Below are positions 1 through 7,146 of a DNA stretch of 17,217 nt, piece after piece. The stretch lies in the NCBI GenBank assembly GCA_945869245.1, contig CAMBOY010000031.1, positions 1 to 17,217 of the forward strand. The letters are read 5' to 3'. The notes beneath the pieces are model-generated. The model made no database searches, was not told where the DNA came from, and saw nothing but the letters and a program-made list of their open reading frames with translations. The stretch comes from Hydrogenophaga intermedia. GTDB taxonomy: Bacteria; Pseudomonadota; Gammaproteobacteria; Burkholderiales; Burkholderiaceae_C. Each line of letters opens with the position of its first letter. Within the stretch, counting starts at the first letter, position 1. Made by a program: the position numbers and the translations under genes.

Positions 1-926
1 TCGTAGCCGTTGTTGACCATCCAGGCGCCCCGCCCACCCGCTGCGCGCCAAGCGGCCCGACAGGCGGCGTAGTCGAACGGGCGGTCGGCCAGTTCGCGCG
101 CGCCGCCGGTGGCGCCTTCGATCACATGCAGATACGCCAGATCCCACGCCGCCATGCGACGGACGATGTGCTCAAACAAGGCCTGCGGATCGGCGTCGTG
201 CACATCGTTGGCCGGCGTCACCGGCGACAGGCGAATGCCGGTGCGCTGCGCGCCAATGGCGTCGGTGACGGCGGCCACCACCTCCAGCAACAGGCGCGCG
301 CGCTGGGCGATGCCGCCACCATAGGCGTCGCTGCGGTGGTTGCTGCCGGTCTTGAGAAACTGGTCGAGCAAATAGCCATTGGCGGCGTGGATTTCCACCC
401 CGTCAAAACCGGCGTCGATGGCGGCCAGCGCGGCGCGGCGGTAGTCCTCCACGATGCCCGGCAGCTCGTCGGTGTGCAGCGCGCGCGGCTCGGAGGTCTC
501 GACAAAGGTCGGCACGCCGTCGCAGATCAGCACGGTTTTGGTCTGCGCCCGGATGGCCGAGGGTGCCACCGGCGCGCCACCCCCCGGCTGCAAGCTGGTG
601 TGCGACACCCGCCCCACATGCCAGAGCTGGGTCACGATGCGCCCGCCCTCGGCATGCACCGTATCGGTCACCCGGCGCCAGCCCTGTACCTGTTCGGGCG
701 CATACAGACCGGGCACATCGGCGTAACCTTGGCCCTGGTGGCTGATGGCGGTGGCTTCGGTGACGATCAGACCGGCGCTGGCGCGCTGGCGGTAGTAGTG
801 CGCCATGGCCGCAGTCGGCACGGCGCTGGGTGCGCGGTTGCGGGTCAGGGGCGCCATCACCACGCGGTTGCGCAGAGTCCAGGCACCAAAAGAGCAGGGG
901 TCAAACAAGGTGTGCATGCTGCCCAT
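1..926 (-). CDS. Old yellow enzyme family NADH:flavin oxidoreductase (NemA-like ene-reductase), C-terminus cut off by the window edge
   Basis: Reading the minus strand from the ATG at 926 gives 308 uninterrupted residues that run off the left edge. This family binds FMN in a TIM barrel and uses NAD(P)H to reduce activated C=C bonds, nitro compounds or nitrate esters in the cytoplasm. Seen in the translation: the N-terminal RNRVVMAPLTRNR block (residues 19-31), LWHVGRVSH (101-109), the substrate-anchoring pair H180/N183 in EIHAANGYLLDQF, and a YGGG..QRARLLLEV block near 202-216. The His/Asn pair resembles OYE1 rather than the His/His of E. coli NemA. Family members are about 360 residues, so roughly 50-60 residues are missing, including the second phosphate-binding block. 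A GGGG run lies about 9 bases before the first ATG. Met4 (917) aligns better with the usual family N-terminus and may be the true start. The gene is divergent from the FAH-family gene at 1025. Substrate unknown. Confidence 0.93.
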   Translation of the reverse strand, partial: MGSMHTLFDPCSFGAWTLRNRVVMAPLTRNRAPSAVPTAAMAHYYRQRASAGLIVTEATAISHQGQGYADVPGLYAPEQVQGWRRVTDTVHAEGGRIVTQLWHVGRVSHTSLQPGGGAPVAPSAIRAQTKTVLICDGVPTFVETSEPRALHTDELPGIVEDYRRAALAAIDAGFDGVEIHAANGYLLDQFLKTGSNHRSDAYGGGIAQRARLLLEVVAAVTDAIGAQRTGIRLSPVTPANDVHDADPQALFEHIVRRMAAWDLAYLHVIEGATGGARELADRPFDYAACRAAWRAAGGRGAWMVNNGY

Positions 927-977
927 TGTGCTACCCCGCGCAGGCGACAGATCCCAGACCTCGGCACCGCAGCGACA

Positions 978-1000
978 TGGCACACTGCGCCGCTGTGCCA
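978..1000. promoter_or_regulatory. Perfect inverted repeat in the divergent ene-reductase/FAH intergenic region (candidate operator)
   Basis: TGGCACA, 9 bases, then TGTGCCA form a perfect 7-bp inverted repeat inside the 98-bp gap between the two divergent start codons. It ends 24 bases before the ATG at 1025 and just before that gene's ribosome-binding site. The position would suit a repressor operator acting on the FAH-family gene. It could equally be a hairpin in that gene's leader RNA. No regulator gene is adjacent in the window. Confidence 0.35.
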
Positions 1001-1024
1001 GCTTGCTAGTAGGAGAACCCGAAC

Positions 1025-1720
1025 ATGAACGACTTTGTGTTTGCGCCGCCACCCGTGGTGGCTGTGCCGGTGGTGGGATCGAGCGCCCGATTCCCGGTGC
1101 ACCGCGTGTACTGCGTCGGCCGCAATTACGAGGACCACGCCAAAGAAATGGGCTTCACCGGCCGCGAGCCGCCCTTCTTTTTTGTGAAGCCGGCCAACAC
1201 GGTGGTGGTGGTCGACCGCGACAACACCCCGCTGCCCTACCCCACGCTGACGCAGGACTACCAGCACGAGGTGGAGCTGGTGGTGGCCATTGGCCAAGGC
1301 GGCAGCAACATCTCTGCCGCACACGCTCTGTCACACGTCTACGGCTACGCGGTGGGGCTGGACATGACCCGGCGCGACCTGCAGACCGAGATGAAAAAAC
1401 AGGGCCGCCCTTGGTGCATCGGCAAAGCGTTTGACCACGCCTCGCCCATTGGCCCCATCACCCCAGCGGCCCAGGTGGGCGACATGGCCCAGGCAAGCAT
1501 TTGGCTCGACGTCAATGGCCAGCGGCGCCAAAGCGCCCAGGTCCACCAGCTGATCTGGGCCATCCCAGAGATCATCGAACACCTCTCCAAAGCCTGGACG
1601 CTGCAAGCCGGCGATCTGATCTACACCGGCACGCCGGCGGGGGTGTCCAAGTTGCAGCGCGGTGACCGCCTGCACGGCCATGTGGACGGTTTGCAAGACA
1701 TGGTAAGCACCGTGGTGTGA
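1025..1720 (+). CDS. Fumarylacetoacetate hydrolase family protein (fumarylpyruvate hydrolase-like)
   Basis: This 231-residue protein matches the short, single-domain FAH fold, whose cytoplasmic metal-dependent members hydrolyse or isomerise acylpyruvates and related dicarbonyl acids in aromatic degradation. Seen: VYCVGRNYEDHAKEM near residues 28-42, the metal-binding E82-x-E84 in HEVELVVAIG, the third metal ligand D113 in GLDMTRRDLQ, and the C-terminal GDLIYTGTPAGV block. The size and motif order resemble fumarylpyruvate hydrolase (NagK) of the gentisate pathway. No gentisate dioxygenase or isomerase is in the window, so the substrate is not assigned. The start is well supported by AGGAGA about 8 bases before the ATG. 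It is divergent from the ene-reductase and 76 bases upstream of a TRAP solute-binding protein on the same strand, with no terminator between, so the two may be co-transcribed. Confidence 0.92.
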   Translation: MNDFVFAPPPVVAVPVVGSSARFPVHRVYCVGRNYEDHAKEMGFTGREPPFFFVKPANTVVVVDRDNTPLPYPTLTQDYQHEVELVVAIGQGGSNISAAHALSHVYGYAVGLDMTRRDLQTEMKKQGRPWCIGKAFDHASPIGPITPAAQVGDMAQASIWLDVNGQRRQSAQVHQLIWAIPEIIEHLSKAWTLQAGDLIYTGTPAGVSKLQRGDRLHGHVDGLQDMVSTVV

Positions 1721-1773
1721 GACTGCGCCCTAGGGTAGAGTGCGCCAGCTGTGCTCCCACCGGAGCGACCGCC

Positions 1774-1800
1774 ATGTTTTTTAGGAGACACCGACCATGA
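1774..1800 (+). other. Possible 8-codon upstream reading frame overlapping the start of the TRAP-binding-protein gene
   Basis: An ATG at 1774, preceded by GGAG about 9 bases upstream, opens an 8-codon frame. Its TGA stop lies inside the ATGA of the downstream start codon at 1797. This arrangement could couple translation of the two. The frame also contains the AGGAG ribosome-binding site of the downstream gene. It is short enough to be chance, and I have no conservation data. Confidence 0.18.
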
Positions 1801-2843
1801 TTGCACGCCGCCAACTGCTTCAATCCGGCGCCGCCCTGGCCCTGGGCGCACCCGCCCTCACGGGCTTTGCCCAACAGAGCGTCACGCTCAAATTCCACAC
1901 CTTCATGTCGCCGCAATCGAATGTGTGGCTCAACATGCACAAGGCATGGATGGACAAGGTCGAAAAAGACTCGGGCGGCCGCATCAAGTTTGAAGGCTAC
2001 CCCGCCATGCAGTTGGGCGGCTCGCCGGTCCAGCTGTTCGACCAAGCCAAAGACGGGGTAGTCGACATTGTCTGGACCCTACCGGGCAACACACCCGGGC
2101 GCTTCCCACGCACCGAGGTGTTTGAGCTGCCCTTCATGATGAACAACGCCGAGGCCACCTCGCGTGCGTTCTGGGAATACATCCAGACCCAGGCACCCGA
2201 CGAGTACCGCGACGTGCACCCGCTGGCCCTGCATGTGCATGGCCCTGGCGTGTTCCACATGCGCAACAAACTCATCCGCACCGCCGACGACCTGCGCGGC
2301 TCCAAGGTGCGCGGCCCCACCCGCCAAATCACCAAAATGCTGGGCTATCTGGGCGCCACACCGGTGGGCATGCCGTTGCCACAGATTCCTGACTCGCTCT
2401 CCAAAGGCGTGATCGACGGTGCGGTGATCCCGTGGGAAGTGGTGCCCTCGGTCAAGGTGCACGAACTCGCCAAATTCCACAGCCAGTTCGACCCAGCCGG
2501 CGGCGCGCTCTACACCACCACCTTTGTCATGGCCATGAACAAGGCCAAGTACGCCGCCTTGCCGCCCGACCTCAAGGCCGTGATCGACCGCAACTCTGGC
2601 CTGGAAACGTCGGCTTGGCTGGGCAAGGTGCAGCAGGGAGGCGACGGCGCTGGGCGCGAAGCCGCAGCCAGACTGGGCAACACCATCCACACCATTCCCG
2701 CCAGCGAGGCACAAGAGTTTCGCCGCAAAGCGCGCTTGGTCGAAGTGGAATGGGTGCAAGACATGGACAAGCGTGGTCTCAACGGCAAACGCTTGCTCGA
2801 CACCGCGCGCCAGTTGATCGACAAACACGGCAAGCGCGCCTGA
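1797..2843 (+). CDS. TRAP transporter substrate-binding protein, DctP family
   Basis: This 348-residue periplasmic solute receptor belongs to the tripartite ATP-independent periplasmic (TRAP) uptake systems. Such receptors capture organic acids and pass them to a DctQ/DctM sodium symporter. The N-terminus MIARRQLLQSGAALALG carries a twin-arginine pair and a hydrophobic stretch, with likely cleavage after GFA (about residue 25), suggesting Tat or Sec export. The DctP fold is visible as LKFHTFMSPQS after the signal, DGVVDIVWTLPG (87-97), FELPFMM (109-115), and LRGSKVRGPTR (166-176). R172 in that last block is at the position of the conserved carboxylate-binding arginine. Next comes SLSKGVIDGAVIPWE. 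Start support: TTTTTTAGGAGA 8 bases upstream. No DctQ or DctM genes lie next to it, so it is an orphan receptor in this window. Its position after an FAH-family gene hints at uptake of a carboxylic acid intermediate, but that is inference. Confidence 0.93.
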   Translation: MIARRQLLQSGAALALGAPALTGFAQQSVTLKFHTFMSPQSNVWLNMHKAWMDKVEKDSGGRIKFEGYPAMQLGGSPVQLFDQAKDGVVDIVWTLPGNTPGRFPRTEVFELPFMMNNAEATSRAFWEYIQTQAPDEYRDVHPLALHVHGPGVFHMRNKLIRTADDLRGSKVRGPTRQITKMLGYLGATPVGMPLPQIPDSLSKGVIDGAVIPWEVVPSVKVHELAKFHSQFDPAGGALYTTTFVMAMNKAKYAALPPDLKAVIDRNSGLETSAWLGKVQQGGDGAGREAAARLGNTIHTIPASEAQEFRRKARLVEVEWVQDMDKRGLNGKRLLDTARQLIDKHGKRA

Positions 2844-2871
2844 GCGCGCGGCACGCCACCCAGCACCTCAC

Positions 2872-2896
2872 AAGCCGGCCCAATGGCCGGCTTTTT
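2872..2896 (+). terminator. Intrinsic terminator after the DctP-type gene
   Basis: AAGCCGGCC, loop CAAT, GGCCGGCTT forms a perfect 9-bp GC-rich stem followed by further T residues. It starts 28 bases after the stop codon at 2843. It probably ends the FAH/DctP transcript and isolates the Nudix gene. Confidence 0.85.
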
Positions 2897-2919
2897 CTGT
2901 GGGGCATTGGTGTGCCCAC

Positions 2920-2931
2920 TACACTCAAGGC
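2920..2931 (+). promoter_or_regulatory. Candidate -10 element placing the start of transcription at the Nudix ATG
   Basis: TACACT at 2920-2925 resembles a sigma-70 -10 element (4 of 6 positions) and lies exactly 6 bases before the ATG at 2932. Transcription starting about 7 bases downstream would begin at the start codon and give a leaderless mRNA. No good -35 element is seen at the expected distance, where the preceding terminator ends. Confidence 0.25.
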
Positions 2932-3486
2932 ATGAGTCGCCCCCCCGCCCGTTTTTGCCGCCAGTGTGGCACCGCCGTTGACCTGCGCCTGCCCGACGAC
3001 GGCGATACGCGGGTGCGCGCGGTGTGCCCGGCCTGCGGCACGGTGCACTACGACAACCCACTCAATGTCGTGGGCACAGTTCCGTACTGGGGAGAACACG
3101 GCGAATACGTGCTGCTGTGCAAACGCAACATCGAGCCGCGCTGGGGCAAATGGACCTTGCCGGCCGGCTTTATGGAACTCAACGAAACCACGGCCGAGGG
3201 CGCTCAGCGTGAAACCGACGAAGAAGCCGGCGCCCAGATCGCCATGGGCGAGCTGTTCACCTTGATGAATGTGGCCCGCGTGGGGCAAGTGCACTTGTAC
3301 TACCGGGCGCAGTTGCTCTCTACCACCTTCCACCCCGGACACGAAACCCAAGAGGCGCGGCTGTTTCAGGAGCACGAGGTGCCCTGGGACGACTTGGCGT
3401 TTCGCACCGTGCGCGAAACCCTGGAGCGCTACTTCGCCGACCGGCGCAACGGCCAGTTCGGTTTTCACACCATCGACATCGCATAA
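2932..3486 (+). CDS. Nudix hydrolase with N-terminal zinc ribbon
   Basis: This 184-residue cytoplasmic pyrophosphohydrolase cleaves nucleoside diphosphates linked to another moiety. An N-terminal zinc ribbon has C9-x2-C12 and C32-x2-C35 (FCRQCG and CPACG), as in the Nudix N-terminal ribbon family. The Nudix box lies at residues 79-101: G79, E85, R93-E94, E97-E98 and G100 all fit the G-x5-E-x7-RE-x2-EE-x-G consensus. The ribbon plus the WTLPAGFMELNET segment resembles enzymes acting on ADP-ribose or FAD, but the substrate cannot be told from sequence. I start at the ATG at 2932. An in-frame GTG at 2899 would add 11 residues but overlaps the upstream terminator region and has no ribosome-binding site. 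Only a weak AAGG touches the ATG, so the gene may be leaderless. It is convergent with the next gene, 27 bases away. Confidence 0.93.
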   Translation: MSRPPARFCRQCGTAVDLRLPDDGDTRVRAVCPACGTVHYDNPLNVVGTVPYWGEHGEYVLLCKRNIEPRWGKWTLPAGFMELNETTAEGAQRETDEEAGAQIAMGELFTLMNVARVGQVHLYYRAQLLSTTFHPGHETQEARLFQEHEVPWDDLAFRTVRETLERYFADRRNGQFGFHTIDIA

Positions 3487-3513
3487 GGGCCGCCGAGCCA
3501 GCAGCCTGGGCGG

Positions 3514-4137
3514 TCAGTGCAGGTGGCGCGGCTTGCGCGGCCCACCATGGCCCGACGAGCCGCCGGGGCCACGCGGTGGGCGGCCCAGCTGCATGGAACT
3601 CACCAGCGCGTCAAAGCGCTGGTTGAACAAGCGGTCGATCGCCGACACCACCTCACCCAACTCGGACGCGTCAAAGTGCCGCTCCATCATGTGCACCACG
3701 TCCTGCACCAGCAGATCGCGCTGCACCTGCATGATGGCAGCCGGCGTGGGGCCGACAAAACACATCATGAAATCGTCGCGGGCTTCCTCGTCTTCACCGG
3801 CCTCTTCCTCGTCGAATTCGGTGTCATAGAACGACACTTCCAGCGGCGCACCAGTGGCTGCGATGTCGTTGAGCGCCATGCAGGTTTCTTCGATGATTTG
3901 GCGAAAGTCTTCGTCGCCCGGCACAGTCCAGCACACTTGCAGCAGATGCTGCTCGCTGTCGAAGCGAATACCCGGCTCATCGTCGTAATGGCTGGCGGCC
4001 GCAGCGGCCAAGGAGCGCTCGCCGGCGTACTGCCACAAGGGCTTGAGCGCCTCTTGCAGCTGGCTGTAGCCCACATCCTCACGCAAAGGCACGTCGCCGT
4101 GCACGTGGATTTCAAAAGGAGGATTGAATCGGCTCAT
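3514..4137 (-). CDS. Conserved hypothetical protein with acidic centre and basic glycine-rich tail
   Basis: Function not recognised. The 207-residue product has no signal peptide or membrane segment and should be cytoplasmic. Seen: an N-terminal FEIHVHGDVPLRE block (8-20), a QLLQ-like amphipathic region, CWTVPGDEDFRQ (69-80), and a strongly acidic run at 105-122 with eleven Asp/Glu. DDFMMCFVGPTPAAIMQVQRD follows (121-141), then a helical region and a Gly/Pro/Arg/His-rich tail (184-207). From memory it resembles a Burkholderiales protein family listed as a domain of unknown function (possibly DUF6806), which I cannot verify here. The start MSRFNPPFEI is the first in-frame Met with family-like sequence. 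No Shine-Dalgarno sequence is seen, but a promoter-like pair sits just upstream. It lies downstream of tRNA-Leu(UAA) on the same strand. Confidence 0.85.
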   Translation of the reverse strand: MSRFNPPFEIHVHGDVPLREDVGYSQLQEALKPLWQYAGERSLAAAAASHYDDEPGIRFDSEQHLLQVCWTVPGDEDFRQIIEETCMALNDIAATGAPLEVSFYDTEFDEEEAGEDEEARDDFMMCFVGPTPAAIMQVQRDLLVQDVVHMMERHFDASELGEVVSAIDRLFNQRFDALVSSMQLGRPPRGPGGSSGHGGPRKPRHLH

Positions 4138-4145
4138 GGAAACTC

Positions 4146-4174
4146 ACTGTAGCGGTCCGCCCGCCAGTTGACTA
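4146..4174 (-). promoter_or_regulatory. Candidate sigma-70 promoter directly before the conserved hypothetical gene
   Basis: On the minus strand, TAGTCA (4169-4174), a 17-base spacer, and TACAGT (4146-4151) match -35 and -10 elements at 4 of 6 and 4-5 of 6 positions. The -10 ends 8 bases before the ATG at 4137, so transcription would start at or next to the start codon. This fits the absence of a ribosome-binding site. Confidence 0.4.
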
Positions 4175-4186
4175 GAGGGCTGGGTG

Positions 4187-4278
4187 TGGTGCCTCGAACC
4201 GGGGTCGAACCGGTACGCCCCAGTTACGGAAGCGGCGGATTTTAAGTCCGCTGTGTCTACCCATTTCACCATCGAGGC
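4187..4278 (-). tRNA. tRNA-Leu(UAA)
   Basis: The minus strand folds as a long-variable-arm tRNA. The acceptor stem is GCCTCGA paired with TCGAGGC, then A and an encoded CCA (4187-4189). The anticodon stem is GCGGA/TCCGC with loop CTTAAAA, giving anticodon UAA. The T-arm contains GGTTCGACCCC. The extended variable arm fits class II leucine tRNA. It is the last of three tRNA genes downstream of lon. Confidence 0.97.
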
Positions 4279-4308
4279 CAGATGCGTATTGTCGCAGGCG
4301 CCGACCAC

Positions 4309-4338
4309 AAAAAAACGCCACGGTGTTGGCCGTGGCGT
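4309..4338 (-). terminator. Intrinsic terminator-like hairpin between tRNA-Cys and tRNA-Leu
   Basis: On the minus strand ACGCCACGG, a 6-base loop, and CCGTGGCGT form a perfect 9-bp stem followed by seven T (4315-4309). It lies 7 bases after the CCA end of tRNA-Cys and 30 bases before tRNA-Leu(UAA). Confidence 0.8.
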
Positions 4339-4345
4339 CTGAATG

Positions 4346-4419
4346 TGGAGGCGCGACCCGGAGTCGAACCGGGCTAGACGGATTTGCAATCCGTTGCATA
4401 ACCGATTTGCTATCGCGCC
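4346..4419 (-). tRNA. tRNA-Cys(GCA)
   Basis: A 74-nt minus-strand tRNA. The acceptor is GGCGCGA paired with TCGCGCC, with discriminator T and an encoded CCA (4346-4348). The anticodon stem is ACGGA/TCCGT with loop TTGCAAA, giving anticodon GCA. The T-arm contains GGTTCGACTCC. It lies between tRNA-Gly and tRNA-Leu, with terminator-like hairpins on both sides. Confidence 0.97.
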
Positions 4420-4433
4420 GAGGCAACCCTCGG
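4418..4433 (-). other. Small hairpin overlapping the 5' end of tRNA-Cys
   Basis: CCGAGG, a 4-base loop, and CCTCGG form a perfect 6-bp stem whose downstream arm includes the first two bases of tRNA-Cys. It may mark a processing boundary or compete with the acceptor stem. It may also be chance in GC-rich DNA. Confidence 0.3.
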
Positions 4434-4435
4434 TG

Positions 4436-4467
4436 AAAAAAAGGGAAGCTGGTGCTTCCCTTTTTTT
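4436..4467. terminator. Perfect bidirectional terminator hairpin between tRNA-Gly and tRNA-Cys
   Basis: Seven A, GGGAAGC, loop TGGT, GCTTCCC and seven T make a perfect 14-bp palindromic arm pair. It would act as a Rho-independent terminator on either strand. On the minus strand it begins 8 bases after the tRNA-Gly CCA and ends only 16 bases before tRNA-Cys. Confidence 0.85.
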
Positions 4468-4474
4468 GCCTGTC

Positions 4475-4550
4475 TGGAGCGGGAAACGAGATTCGAACTC
4501 GCGACCTCAACCTTGGCAAGGTTGCGCTCTACCAACTGAGCTATTCCCGC
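4475..4550 (-). tRNA. tRNA-Gly(GCC)
   Basis: A 76-nt minus-strand tRNA. The acceptor is GCGGGAA paired with TTCCCGC, with discriminator T and an encoded CCA (4475-4477). The D-arm is AGCTCAGTTGGTAGAGC. The anticodon stem is CAACC/GGTTG with loop TTGCCAA, giving anticodon GCC. The T-arm contains AGTTCGAATCT. It is the first tRNA gene downstream of lon and has a promoter-like element about 40 bases upstream. Confidence 0.97.
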
Positions 4551-4588
4551 ATCTGCTGAACTTGGCTGCGCCGCGTTCAGAGCCTTGC

Positions 4589-4597
4589 ATTATAGCA
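4589..4597 (-). promoter_or_regulatory. Extended -10 promoter element for the tRNA-Gly transcript
   Basis: The minus strand reads TGCTATAAT, a perfect -10 hexamer with the TGn extension. It would start transcription near 4582, leaving a leader of about 31 bases before tRNA-Gly. The -35 region is weak: TTGAGA is present but 20 bases upstream of the -10. An extended -10 promoter can function without a good -35. Confidence 0.6.
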
Positions 4598-4612
4598 GCA
4601 AAAACCGCTGCT
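4594..4612 (-). terminator. Short hairpin 11 bases after the lon stop codon, overlapping the tRNA promoter
   Basis: AGCAGC, loop GGTTTTT, GCTGCT form a perfect 6-bp stem. The T run is in the loop rather than after the stem, so it is a weak terminator candidate at best. It shares bases with the extended -10 element of the tRNA promoter. Confidence 0.3.
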
Positions 4613-4623
4613 TTTCTCAAGCA

Positions 4624-7050
<2,427 letters not shown>

Positions 7051-7072
7051 AGTCAACCTCTTGAAAGCGATC

Positions 7073-7100
7073 AGATGGGGATACAACCGGCCCAATCAAC
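7073..7100 (-). promoter_or_regulatory. Sigma-32 (heat-shock) type promoter of lon
   Basis: In the clpX-lon gap the minus strand reads GTTGATT (7094-7100), a 13-base spacer, then CCCCATCT (7073-7080). CCCCATnT is the characteristic sigma-32 -10 sequence. The upstream element shares TTGA with the CTTGAAA consensus, and the spacing is in the normal range. Transcription would begin near 7066, about 16 bases before the lon ATG, just enough for the AGAGG ribosome-binding site. Confidence 0.72.
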
Positions 7101-7146
7101 CCTGAGGCTGCAGGGGTCGAGGCTGTGCCGGGGCAGCCCGCGCGGC

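Noticed and set aside
126..1028. A 300-residue plus-strand frame over the ene-reductase
   Set aside because: The opposite strand encodes an old yellow enzyme with intact FMN and substrate motifs. The plus frame is its shadow and also overlaps the FAH start.
3487..3516. Hairpin between the convergent Nudix and hypothetical genes as a terminator
   Set aside because: Only a 6-bp GCCGCC/GGCGGT pairing with a long loop and no T-tract; not convincing.
4187..4550. tRNA cluster as the attachment site of an integrated element
   Set aside because: No integrase, direct repeat of a tRNA end, or change in composition was seen on either side.
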